From Fibrobacterota bacterium (lineage in GTDB: Bacteria > Fibrobacterota > Chitinivibrionia > Chitinivibrionales > FEN-1185), in assembly GCA_003165595.1 (NCBI GenBank), contig PLWQ01000005.1:124069-163538 (forward strand): DNA of 39,470 nucleotides. The letters are read 5' to 3'. Of this stretch, positions 32,645-39,470 are shown in pieces; positions within the stretch are counted from its first letter, which is position 1; every line of letters begins with the position of its first letter. A program made the position numbers and the translations under genes. The notes under the pieces were generated by a model. It searched no databases. It had not been told where the DNA came from and saw only the letters and a program-made list of their open reading frames with translations.

Positions 32645-33481
32645 TTAACGATTGTAATACTGCAGCACGTTCTTGAGGGTATCTTTGAGCTTCTTGCGCT
32701 CGACGATAAGATCGATAAACCCATGCTCCAGGAAGTATTCCGAGGTCTGAAAATTATCCGGAAGCTTTTGTCTGATGGTCTGCTCTATCACGCGCCTGCC
32801 GGCAAATCCTATGAGTGCTCCGGGCTCGGCAATGTTGACGTCGCCGACCATGGCGTAACTTGCAATCACGCCGCCGGTGGTCGGATCGGTGAGCACGGAA
32901 ACGTAGGGAATTTTCTTTTCGCGGAGCCGCGCAATTCCTGCGCAAGTTTTTGCCATCTGCATCAGCGACAGGGTGCCTTCCTGCATGCGCGCCCCGCCCG
33001 AAGCTGAGAAGATTATGTAGGGTATCTTGTGCTCATAGGCATAATTGGCAGCAAGCAGAATCTTTTCTCCCGTTGCGCTGCCAAGGCTGCCGCCGAAAAA
33101 TCGGAAATCCATCACCGCGATGGATACGGGAATATCGTGAATCTTCCCGATGCCGCATACCACGGATTCGTTGAGTCCGGTTTTGTCCTGGGTTTGCTTG
33201 ACTATGTCTTTGTAACTGCCCCTTGTCCACACAAACGAGAGCGGGTCCGACGGACTGATGCGGCCGAACATCTCCTTGAACGTATCGATATCAAGTATTT
33301 GGCCGATGCGTTCGTAGGCCGTGAGTCTTCCGTGGAAGCCGCACTTGGGGCACACACTGAGGGAATTGAACCAGTCTTCCTTGAAAACATGCGCGTTACA
33401 AGACCCGCACTTTACCCAAATGTCGTCCTTTACGGGCTTGCGCTTCTCTTCGGAGGTCTTTGACTTGATGAACCAGGGCAC
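32645..33481 (-). CDS. accD: Acetyl-CoA carboxylase carboxyltransferase subunit beta
   Basis: The 278-residue partner of AccA carries the N-terminal zinc ribbon (Cys25, Cys28, Cys44, Cys47 in VKCGSCNAHVF and LSVCPKCGFHG). The carboxyltransferase core follows: GRISPSDPLSFVWTRG, VVCGIGKIHDIPVSIAVMDF, GGSLGSATGEKI, IIFSASGGARMQEGTLSLMQ, SVLTDPTTGGVIASYAMVGD and IGFAGRRVIEQTIRQKLPD. The ribbon of E. coli AccD can bind its own mRNA, and that could apply here. It heads the accD-accA-fusion operon, with a promoter and inverted repeat immediately upstream in the gap after pckG. Confidence 0.96.
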   Translation of the reverse strand: MPWFIKSKTSEEKRKPVKDDIWVKCGSCNAHVFKEDWFNSLSVCPKCGFHGRLTAYERIGQILDIDTFKEMFGRISPSDPLSFVWTRGSYKDIVKQTQDKTGLNESVVCGIGKIHDIPVSIAVMDFRFFGGSLGSATGEKILLAANYAYEHKIPYIIFSASGGARMQEGTLSLMQMAKTCAGIARLREKKIPYVSVLTDPTTGGVIASYAMVGDVNIAEPGALIGFAGRRVIEQTIRQKLPDNFQTSEYFLEHGFIDLIVERKKLKDTLKNVLQYYNR

Positions 33482-33542
33482 GCCTTATGTCCTTTGTGGT
33501 ATCGCGCGATTTGTCTTAGTGTTAAAAGTCCGGAGGGGCGAA

Positions 33543-33586
33543 CTTGGCCTGGACCATAAATATATAACAAACCCAGGCCAAGTCAA
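33543..33586 (-). promoter_or_regulatory. acc operon promoter embedded in a 10-bp inverted repeat
   Basis: On the minus strand TTGACT (33581-33586) and TATATT (33559-33564) are 16 bp apart. A perfect inverted repeat CTTGGCCTGG (33573-33582) / CCAGGCCAAG (33543-33552) has one arm overlapping the -35 end and spacer and the other beginning near the start of transcription. This is the layout expected of an operator for a repressor of fatty-acid synthesis genes, or of a hairpin at the mRNA 5' end. Confidence 0.6.
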
Positions 33587-33600
33587 CAACTGCAGCCCGG

Positions 33601-35409
33601 CTATCCGAGCCGCTTCTCCAGCGCCGACAGCTCGTCGGATAGCGCAGCCGGCAGCTTGCTGCCGAGTTTCTTGTAATGATCCTTTATACCCACCACCTCT
33701 TTCTTCCATTCCGCGACATCCACCTTGAACAGCTCTTTCATGTCGGAGGCAGTCACCTGCAAGCCATTGGTATCAATGCCGTCCTGAGAAGGCAAATATC
33801 CGATGGGAGACTCAACGCCGTTTGCCGAGCCTTCGGTACGCTCAAAAATCCATTTGAGCACGCGGCTGTTCTCTCCATATCCGGGCCACAACCACTTGCC
33901 GTCGTCACTCTTGCGGAACCAGTTGACATAGAAAATCTTGGGCAATTTTTCGGCCGAGGTCTTTGTGCCGATGCTTATCCAGTGAGCCAGATAATCTCCC
34001 ATGTTGTACCCGCAGAACGGCAACATGGCAAAGGGATCGCGGCGCACAACGCCAACCGCGCCTATATTGGCGGTCGTCGTTTCCGAACCGACGATTGAGC
34101 CGAGAAAGACGCCGTGATTCCACGAAAATGCCTGATGCACCAGCGGTATCGTTGTCGGCCTGCGGCCTCCGACAAGAATGGCGCTTATCGGCACGCCCAG
34201 GGGATTTTCCCACGCCGGGTCGACCACCGGACACTGGGTCGCGGGAGCGGTAAACCGCGCGTTGGGGTGCGCACCGACCCTGCGGGCGCTCATATCCCAT
34301 TCCTGGCCGGTCCAGTCGATGTTTTTCCCTTGAGGCGGATCAAACCCTATTCCTTCCCACCATACGTCATTGTCCTGGGTGAGAACAACATTGGTGTACA
34401 ACGTGTTCTTCTGGATCGATAGCATGGCGTTGGCGTTTGAATCCATGGACGTTCCCGGAACCACGCCGAAAAAACCCGATTCGGGATTGATGGCGTAGAG
34501 CCTGCCGTCCGGACCGAACTTCATCCATGCGATGTCGTCCCCGACGGTTTCGACTTTCCATCCGGGAATAGTGGGAATCATCATGGCAAGATTCGTTTTC
34601 CCGCAGGCGCTGGGGAAAGCGGCCGCGAAGTACTTCTTCTTGCCCTGCGGATTGGTGATTCCCAGGATAAGCATGTGCTCGGCAAGCCATCCCTCATCGC
34701 GCGCCTGAACCGACGCGATGCGCAAGGCAAAACATTTCTTTCCCAGCAGCGCGTTACCGCCATACCCCGACCCGTAGGACCAGATGGTACGTTCTTCGGG
34801 AAAATGGCTTATGTACTTATTGGCGATGTCGGGTGCGCACGGCCATGTTGAATCCTTTTGTCCTTTTGCAAGCGGCGCGCCCACCGAATGAAGGCACGGC
34901 ACGAATTCGCCGGTGCTCCCAAGCGCGTCGAGAACTCTGGTGCCGATGCGGGTCATGATGCGCATGTTGACAACCACGTACGGCGAATCCGTAATCTCAA
35001 CACCGATCTTCGATATGGACGACCCAATGGGCCCCATTGAGAATGGTATCACGTACATGGTACGACCCTTCATGCAGCCGGTATAGAGCGCGGTCATCTT
35101 CTTCTTGAGCTCGGCCGGATCCATCCAGTTGTTCGTCGGGCCGGCATCGTCTTTGGTACGCGATGCGATGTAGGTTCTGTCTTCCACGCGCGCGACATCC
35201 GACGGATGGCTGCGGAAAAGGAAACAACCGGGTTTCTTGCCCGGATTGAGCCGTGTTGCCATACCCGAGTCCACCATGTGGTTGCAAAGGCCGTCATATT
35301 CCTCCTGGCTGCCGTCGCACCAGTGAATCTCGTCAGGTTGACACATGGCAGCGGCTTCTGTTACCCACTGTCCAAGCTTCTTATGCGAAATTGACGTGTT
35401 CGATGTCAT
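33601..35409 (-). CDS. pckG: Phosphoenolpyruvate carboxykinase (GTP)
   Basis: The 602-residue cytoplasmic enzyme interconverts oxaloacetate plus GTP with PEP, CO2 and GDP. Family motifs are clear: [13 protein letters not shown] near the N terminus, [20 protein letters not shown], the kinase loop [15 protein letters not shown] (with the active-site Cys), [20 protein letters not shown], and [20 protein letters not shown] near the end. Length is typical for the GTP class. In anaerobic fermenters this enzyme often runs towards oxaloacetate for succinate formation. Here it lies just upstream of accDA and an oxaloacetate/pyruvate carboxyltransferase, which would use or remake oxaloacetate. A 54-base spacer separates it from an intrinsic terminator in its leader, so attenuation is likely. 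Confidence 0.96.
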   Translation of the reverse strand: MTSNTSISHKKLGQWVTEAAAMCQPDEIHWCDGSQEEYDGLCNHMVDSGMATRLNPGKKPGCFLFRSHPSDVARVEDRTYIASRTKDDAGPTNNWMDPAELKKKMTALYTGCMKGRTMYVIPFSMGPIGSSISKIGVEITDSPYVVVNMRIMTRIGTRVLDALGSTGEFVPCLHSVGAPLAKGQKDSTWPCAPDIANKYISHFPEERTIWSYGSGYGGNALLGKKCFALRIASVQARDEGWLAEHMLILGITNPQGKKKYFAAAFPSACGKTNLAMMIPTIPGWKVETVGDDIAWMKFGPDGRLYAINPESGFFGVVPGTSMDSNANAMLSIQKNTLYTNVVLTQDNDVWWEGIGFDPPQGKNIDWTGQEWDMSARRVGAHPNARFTAPATQCPVVDPAWENPLGVPISAILVGGRRPTTIPLVHQAFSWNHGVFLGSIVGSETTTANIGAVGVVRRDPFAMLPFCGYNMGDYLAHWISIGTKTSAEKLPKIFYVNWFRKSDDGKWLWPGYGENSRVLKWIFERTEGSANGVESPIGYLPSQDGIDTNGLQVTASDMKELFKVDVAEWKKEVVGIKDHYKKLGSKLPAALSDELSALEKRLG

Positions 35410-35463
35410 GGATTCCTTCCCCTTGTTAAGAGACGGTCACTCAAACTGGTAAAAAGACGGCGC

Positions 35464-35504
35464 AAAAAAAGACCAGAGAATTGCCCTTCGGCATTTCTTT
35501 GGTC
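35464..35504 (-). terminator. Intrinsic terminator in the pckG leader
   Basis: On the minus strand the hairpin 35504-35471 (GACCA ... TGGTC outer pairs, TGCC-GAAG-GGCA at the tip) is followed by seven T (35470-35464), then 54 bases to the pckG ATG. Confidence 0.8.
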
Positions 35505-35644
35505 ATCACCCCCGAACAGCCTCTTTTGCAAGAGTCAACCGGGCTTGAAACCAAGCCGCATGTGAAACAGCCAAGCGCCGCGTGGGGTATCCGCAATGCC
35601 TGCAACGAGATTCGCCGCCTGCATCACCGGCTACCGAACGGCAC
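35464..35644 (-). ncRNA. Candidate structured leader or small RNA upstream of pckG
   Basis: A transcript from the promoter at 35651-35680 to the terminator would be about 180 nt. It contains the perfect hairpins GGCTTG-GTTT-CAAGCC (35542-35557) and CTCTT-GCAA-AAGAG (35521-35534), two copies of TGCAGGC, and GGCATT near 35600. GGCATT could pair with AATGCC of the terminator's 5' arm as an anti-terminator. It matches no riboswitch class I know. It may be a metabolite-sensing or protein-binding leader of pckG, or an independent small RNA of 6S-like size. Confidence 0.5.
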
Positions 35645-35650
35645 TTCAAA

Positions 35651-35680
35651 ATTATAACAGCCCCCCAAAAGTGGCAAGAA
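35651..35680 (-). promoter_or_regulatory. Extended -10 promoter upstream of the pckG leader
   Basis: On the minus strand TATAAT (35651-35656) is preceded by TGT, an extended -10. Possible -35 elements are TTCTTG (35675-35680, 18-bp spacer) or TTGCCA (35672-35677, 15 bp). Transcription would start near 35644. Confidence 0.65.
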
Positions 35681-35877
35681 GAAATTGGGCTGCAGGTGCG
35701 GACGGGTGAAAAATATCACAAATGCGCGGACCGGGTAAAGAACCAGGGCTGTAGGCCGTAGCTTTGATAAGGGGGTAAAAGGGCATAGGTTACAATGGAT
35801 GGTGCGAAGTACCACTACCAAACCCTTACGAAACGAGAGGCAGCACAAAATGCAGTGGGCACGCCCGCAAGGCGAGG
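35681..35877. other. Gap between the DUF2294 gene and the pckG promoter
   Basis: No gene, strong hairpin or repeat was found in these bases downstream of the DUF2294 stop. Confidence 0.3.
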
Positions 35878-36258
35878 TCAATCGTCCAGCGCCTTCTTGT
35901 CGAGGGTAAATATTATGAACCGCTCCCCGCTCATGGTGCTGATGTCGGTGTGCAGACTCTTCACTTTGCGCTTGAGAATATCCTTGATGATTTCTTCGAG
36001 CAGCGGCCTGCCGTTTTCAAGAAGCTCAATGCGCACCTGTTTGATAAGATCACGGGCCTTGGAGTTGCGCTCCGATTTCACAAGCCGGTATTCCGCCTTG
36101 GTGAGCACGCCCTTGAGACGGACAATAACCATGTCGTCCATAATATAAGTGCGCGTCTCCAGCGGACCGCGGCCCATGAATTCCTTCTCGAACCGCGTGA
36201 CGGCCTCGCTGATTTCGGCCTCAACCTGGCCTTTGGTCTTTTCCATTTTTCCGAGCAT
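35878..36258 (-). CDS. DUF2294 family protein
   Basis: The 126-residue cytoplasmic protein fits DUF2294: a leading helix (KGQVEAEISEAVTRFEKEFMGRGP), strands TRTYIMDDMVIVRLKGVLT with AEYRLV, a helical middle and a final strand (MSGERFIIFTLDK). The RGP motif after the first helix is characteristic. The biochemical role of the family is not established. The ATG at 36258 has GAGG six bases upstream, better than the in-frame ATG at 36246. A near-perfect inverted repeat (36277-36309) lies directly upstream. Confidence 0.75.
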   Translation of the reverse strand: MLGKMEKTKGQVEAEISEAVTRFEKEFMGRGPLETRTYIMDDMVIVRLKGVLTKAEYRLVKSERNSKARDLIKQVRIELLENGRPLLEEIIKDILKRKVKSLHTDISTMSGERFIIFTLDKKALDD

Positions 36259-36276
36259 ATCGCCTCACGCAAAGGA

Positions 36277-36309
36277 GCCAAACATGCAGATAAATACTAC
36301 ATGCTTGGC
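36277..36309. promoter_or_regulatory. Inverted repeat upstream of the DUF2294 gene
   Basis: GCCAA-A-CATG ... CATG-C-TTGGC pairs nine of ten positions around a 13-base centre. Position just ahead of the DUF2294 start suggests an operator or leader hairpin. Confidence 0.4.
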
Positions 36310-36522
36310 CATTTCGGAAAAGAAAAATCGGACTGGCCCGTAATCCAAGATAAGCGCTTAACAAGAGCAGAAGAATGCGATCGACCTTTTTTTGCGGTAA
36401 TTACTAACAAATTAGTGTAAAATGATATGTGTGGATTCTATTTTCTCAGATTGCGGCCCGCACGTCATTACGACGAGAGACCGGCGGAGGCATGATTTTT
36501 TTTCAAAAAGCGGCGGAACCGT

Positions 36523-37671
36523 GTGAACCTAATACAGCCTTTTCTCCCGAATTACAATAACTACGCGGGAATTCCCGGCATCCTGATAGCCTCCGCCGCA
36601 GTGCTGTCCTTTGCCGTGATGCTCCTGGTTGTAGGCATTCTCTGCCTGTTTCCGTGCCAGGCATGGGTCTGGGCCGTTGTGATATCGCTTGCGACCGCAG
36701 GTCTTCTCGGTGCGCTGTTTTACGGCTTTTTCAGCTACGTCAGGGAATTCGCGAAAAAACTGGAAAAAAACCAACTCACCATACGGAGAATTCAGGCGAA
36801 GGCGAATTATCTTCAGAGCATACTCGACGACTCCACCGACATCATCCTTACTACCGACATGGACGCCTTCATACTCAAGTTCAACAAGGGTTCCGAAATG
36901 CATTTCGGGTACACGCAGGAGGAGATCGTCGGCGTGCCGCTCAAACAATTGTTTGTCAACGAAGCCGACGAGCGCAAGATCCTCAATACCGTGCTCTTGT
37001 CCGGAAAATCGGTCAACGAAGAAATTCCAATGAAGACCAAGCCGGGAGAAATCATCCTTCTCAACCTGAGCATCTCCGAGATGAAGAACGATTTCGCCCA
37101 GATCATCGGGCTCGTAGTAACTGCCAAGGACATTACCGAGAAGAAAAAACTCGAAAATGAGCTTGTCAAGAAGAACGAGCTCTTGTCCAAGCTGGCCATC
37201 ACCGACAGCCTCACCGAACTGTTCAACGTGAGGCACTTCTACGACCAGATCGTACGCGAACTCTCGCGCCTCAAGCGCAATCCGCAGCGGAAGCTGTCGC
37301 TCATGCTCATCGACATTGATCATTTCAAGGAGCTCAACGATACCGAAGGCCACCAGGTGGGCGACCAGGTGCTCAAGTCGTTGGGCCAGGTGATCAAGGT
37401 GTGCATCCGTAAAGATGTCGATGCGGGGTTCCGCTATGGCGGCGACGAATTTGCCGTGATCCTGCCCGATACCGACAAGAACCAGGGCAAAGTCGCGGCC
37501 GAACGTATTTCCAAACAGTTCGGCGCCTTCAAGTTCGGACGGGTAAGCCTTTCGATCGGCATCGCGGAGGCGGTGGCGGGTGAAGACGAAAAAAGCATCG
37601 TGAAACGGACCGACGAGGCGCTCTACCGCTCCAAGCGCGAAGGCAGGGCGAGGATTTCTTTGGGGGAGTAG
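36523..37671 (+). CDS. Membrane-bound PAS-GGDEF diguanylate cyclase
   Basis: The 382-residue protein has two hydrophobic helices (IPGILIASAAVLSFAVMLLV; VWAVVISLATAGLLGALFYG), a coiled linker, a PAS domain at about 100-215 (LQSILDDSTDIILTTDMDAF ... VTAKDITEKKKLENE) and a GGDEF domain. The catalytic motif is intact (RYGGDEFAVI, residues 306-310), as is the substrate-binding LSLMLIDIDHFKELND, so it should make c-di-GMP. At the inhibitory site the usual RxxD reads KDVD, so product inhibition may be weak. The GTG at 36523 follows GGCGGAA. The small ACTAA/TTAGT repeat at 36403-36416 is upstream. No partner gene is adjacent, though HDOD and GAF signalling proteins occur elsewhere in the window. Confidence 0.9.
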   Translation: MNLIQPFLPNYNNYAGIPGILIASAAVLSFAVMLLVVGILCLFPCQAWVWAVVISLATAGLLGALFYGFFSYVREFAKKLEKNQLTIRRIQAKANYLQSILDDSTDIILTTDMDAFILKFNKGSEMHFGYTQEEIVGVPLKQLFVNEADERKILNTVLLSGKSVNEEIPMKTKPGEIILLNLSISEMKNDFAQIIGLVVTAKDITEKKKLENELVKKNELLSKLAITDSLTELFNVRHFYDQIVRELSRLKRNPQRKLSLMLIDIDHFKELNDTEGHQVGDQVLKSLGQVIKVCIRKDVDAGFRYGGDEFAVILPDTDKNQGKVAAERISKQFGAFKFGRVSLSIGIAEAVAGEDEKSIVKRTDEALYRSKREGRARISLGE

Positions 37672-37904
37672 ACAAAACTGCCGGAGTCTCGTTTCCGTCC
37701 CCTTGAACCATTTTTCTGGTTTCAAAAGCGGTTACCCGCTACGCAATCTAATCCAGAATGATTCTACAAGAAAGCCATAGCCGGGAAAGTTTGTTACCGG
37801 CGACGTGAAATATCTAGATTTTGAGGGACCGAAGAACGAACCTCGCGGGTTGCCGCCTGAGCAAATGTCGGCCGTGCCTTCAAGTTCACATGCGGAAAAG
37901 AGGA
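37672..37904. other. Gap before the AT-rich end segment
   Basis: No gene is supported. A weak GAACCA/TGGTTT hairpin lies at about 37703-37721. From about 37800 on, base composition shifts towards A+T. Reading frames open here run into the next gene but have no clear ribosome-binding site. Confidence 0.3.
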
Positions 37905-38417
37905 ATGCCCTATGGTGCTCAAGATCGTGAAGTACTTCGTGGAAACCTCAATGCTTACCCTGTCAGCACTCTTGTCGCACCTAAAAAATTCCAATATCTC
38001 GAGAAGAGAATATCTCTGCTTTGCTGCGCCCTCGCCGGAGTTGTGCTTTGCCTCAGCGTTGCAGATGACATCAACTCAACACTCCAGACAAGAGCGCAAA
38101 CCCAAGAATTTGACAAAAGAATTGCCGCAGCAGAGAAGGCCGCAACACCTATCTCAATAAATGTAAGACTTCGCAATCTTCTTCAAGAGATCGACGGCAA
38201 AATCATTCCATCGATCAAAGCAGGGCAGACCAAATTTGAGGGCGGAATTGCTGCGTCACAGTTCATCCGACTCCAAACTATAGCAAAAGAACATGATGCG
38301 GATAAGCTGATCCTTATTGACCCTTCAAGTGTTCGTGTGGGAATTGGAATGGGAGGGGAAGGGGTAACATATAATGTCGCGTTCACAGTTGATCCTAAAG
38401 TTCTTCAAGATCAATAA
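37905..38417 (+). CDS. Small membrane-anchored protein of unknown function
   Basis: From the ATG at 37905 the product is 170 residues. It has one transmembrane segment (ISLLCCALAGVVLCLSVADD), then a mostly helical and charged exterior part (TRAQTQEFDKRIAAAEKAAT, LRNLLQEIDGKIIPSIKAG) and a strand-rich end (DADKLILIDPSSVRVGIGMG, TYNVAFTVDPKVL). I do not recognise a family. The start is uncertain: GGA eight bases before 37905 is the best site, with 37890 and earlier starts possible. Base composition is more AT-rich than the metabolic genes to the left, as in the next two genes. Confidence 0.5.
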   Translation: MPYGAQDREVLRGNLNAYPVSTLVAPKKFQYLEKRISLLCCALAGVVLCLSVADDINSTLQTRAQTQEFDKRIAAAEKAATPISINVRLRNLLQEIDGKIIPSIKAGQTKFEGGIAASQFIRLQTIAKEHDADKLILIDPSSVRVGIGMGGEGVTYNVAFTVDPKVLQDQ

Positions 38418-38513
38418 CAGTAGCCGATCTCACAAAACCCCAAATATTGCCCTGCGTAAAGCGAAAGCAGCATTCCTGTCTAATTTGACCTATTGACAAA
38501 CAGGATCAAAACT

Positions 38514-39311
38514 ATGAAATTGTTACCGGCATATTTCTATTTTTCGGCTTTGATTCTGATTTCCTCATGCAATTCTCAACCTGTATCGTCAACCTATGCT
38601 TGGGCAATCGTCAAAATCAGTTACGATCCCGCGACAAAGAAAGCAGAAGGTGGCAGTTGTGGAACGGCATTTTTTATCAACGAAACGACCTTTGTTACCG
38701 CCCACCACGGCAACGAAGTAAACTCGGCAATGTTGAAACCAAATGCAGGATACCCAAATGTTCGAGTTTTTCTTGCGAATACCCAGGGGGATATAATTGA
38801 CGACTTTTTGATAGTGAAGCGTGCGCCTGAATTCGATTTAGCCCTCGGGCGAATTGGAAAGGCCAACCCGGCCGTTCGGGTGTGCGAATTGCAAACGGCA
38901 ATTTCAGCAGGTGAAAAAGTTTACAACATCGGATTTCCTACGGACCAAGACATTCCTGACTATTCGTTTCTTATTGAAGGGCAAAAACTCATCATACAGC
39001 GAATCCGAATGAATGCTGCTATCCAGGAAGGTTGTATTCAAGCAATAAGAAGTGTGACTATCAACTCCAACGATGTCAACCTCCAAGATAAAATGGTCGC
39101 AGTATTGGATCATTCGTCCCGAATCGGATTTTCTGGCGGTCCGCTGGTTTCTAAATCATCAGGAAAGGTCATAGGATTTATGTCTTTTGTAGTTCCAAAG
39201 GAGTTTGATCCTCAAGCACCGGCGGCGGCAATAAGAATGTCAGATATTGAGCCATTTCTAGCCAAGGAAGGCGCAGCGAAAATTGAAAGAGATGGTGCTC
39301 CACAAAAATGA
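38514..39311 (+). CDS. Trypsin-like serine protease lipoprotein
   Basis: The 265-residue product has a lipoprotein signal (FSALILISSC, Cys19) and a trypsin-fold domain. The catalytic residues can be placed: His in GTAFFINETTFVTAHH, Asp in APEFDLALGRI and Ser in IGFSGGPLVSKSSG. It resembles the small Trypsin_2 proteases of the DegP/HtrA fold but has no PDZ domain. AGGA nine bases upstream supports the ATG at 38514 over a TTG seven codons earlier. It stands in the AT-rich end segment, downstream of a small membrane protein. Confidence 0.72.
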   Translation: MKLLPAYFYFSALILISSCNSQPVSSTYAWAIVKISYDPATKKAEGGSCGTAFFINETTFVTAHHGNEVNSAMLKPNAGYPNVRVFLANTQGDIIDDFLIVKRAPEFDLALGRIGKANPAVRVCELQTAISAGEKVYNIGFPTDQDIPDYSFLIEGQKLIIQRIRMNAAIQEGCIQAIRSVTINSNDVNLQDKMVAVLDHSSRIGFSGGPLVSKSSGKVIGFMSFVVPKEFDPQAPAAAIRMSDIEPFLAKEGAAKIERDGAPQK

Positions 39312-39329
39312 TGCCTTATTGGTGAGAAA

Positions 39330-39470
39330 ATGAATGACATTTTGGTTGGTTTGCATTGCCACTCAGAAATCTTTCCTTCCGACCGCCGCTACAAGACCTC
39401 CATCACCCCCATCGACTCTTCCCTCTCCAAAGTCGAAAAACTCCAAGGCGTGTATTACGATTGGGACCGC
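39330..39470 (+). CDS. Start of an S74-like (endosialidase chaperone) frame, cut by the window end
   Basis: After the protease stop the same frame reopens at ATG 39330 and stays open for 47 codons to the window edge. From SDRRYKTSITPIDSSLSKVE through LQGVYYDWDR it resembles the start of the peptidase S74 intramolecular chaperone domain (SDxRLKxxIxPL...LxGVxYxW). The Ser-Asp dyad at which such domains cleave themselves is present. The usual fibre or stalk part is missing: only 16 unrelated residues precede it. It is therefore either a gene fragment left by recombination or a chimeric junction. Confidence 0.5.
   Translation, partial: MNDILVGLHCHSEIFPSDRRYKTSITPIDSSLSKVEKLQGVYYDWDR

Noticed and set aside
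35464-35510. Glycine riboswitch fragment (GCCGAAGGGCAA)
   Set aside because: The similarity is confined to the terminator hairpin tip; no other conserved part of the aptamer is present.
35464-35644. 6S RNA
   Set aside because: Size, promoter and terminator fit, but the 5' and 3' ends do not form the long closing stem and I see no central bubble flanked by long arms. Kept only as an unclassified RNA.
37912-38160. Alternative 82-codon frame (MVLKIVKYFVETSMLTLS)
   Set aside because: Its later part reads through the coding sequence of the membrane-anchored protein in another frame. Only the other frame shows a consistent transmembrane and helical pattern.

Overview
The window looks like chromosomal DNA of a GC-rich diderm (Gram-negative type) bacterium. 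Signal peptides, lipoproteins, beta-barrel proteins and two OmpA-family proteins with thrombospondin type 3 repeats are present. The long-form serine hydroxymethyltransferase, GTP-type PEP carboxykinase, OmpA/TSP3 pair and heptad repeats after genes would suit the Fibrobacterota or a neighbouring FCB-group lineage. That placement is an inference: no rRNA or other phylogenetic marker is present. No tRNA, rRNA, CRISPR array, transposase or phage module was found.

Layout. 1-3.6 kb: panB (+) and glyA (-) converge. GlyA makes the methylene-tetrahydrofolate that PanB uses, and glyA carries a clear ZTP (pfl) riboswitch in its leader. A repeat-rich gap follows. 3.6-4.8 kb: a membrane-anchored HExxH peptidase (+). 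4.8-11.1 kb: a leftward gene run of pepA, a multi-GAF protein, a flippase-like membrane protein, gph, a lone RAM domain and a PAS/zinc-ribbon protein. 11.5-14.0 kb: a secreted multidomain protein (+) with its own promoter and terminator, then a BrnT/BrnA toxin-antitoxin pair behind an AT-rich palindrome. 14.2-28.2 kb: a block of cell-envelope genes comprising two FlgT-like secreted proteins (one with a barrel end), a TPR lipoprotein divergent from an outer-membrane protein, a secreted subtilase and the two OmpA/TSP3 paralogues. 28.6-29.5 kb: an HDOD signalling protein.

29.6-35.4 kb is the metabolic core, read leftward: pckG, accD, accA, then a 665-residue fusion of a pyruvate/oxaloacetate carboxyltransferase with a complete AccB-type biotin carrier. 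The carrier has the AccB N-terminal helix region and the AccB 'thumb'. This joins PEP/oxaloacetate/pyruvate interconversion to malonyl-CoA synthesis and raises the possibility of oxaloacetate-to-acetyl-CoA transcarboxylation. The acc genes have a promoter embedded in a 10-bp inverted repeat. pckG is preceded by a roughly 180-nt structured leader or small RNA with its own extended -10 promoter and intrinsic terminator.

35.9-37.7 kb holds a DUF2294 protein and a PAS-GGDEF diguanylate cyclase. From 37.8 kb to the end the DNA is visibly richer in A+T and holds a small membrane-anchored protein, a trypsin-like lipoprotein and the beginning of an S74-like (endosialidase chaperone) reading frame. 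The last and first bases of the window share GGGACCGC, and the S74-like frame would continue from the end into the start.

The most interesting observations are the carboxyltransferase-AccB fusion in its acc/pckG context, the pckG leader RNA, the ZTP riboswitch on glyA, and a 7-bp tandem repeat that sits directly behind four stop codons, always in the same orientation relative to the gene.
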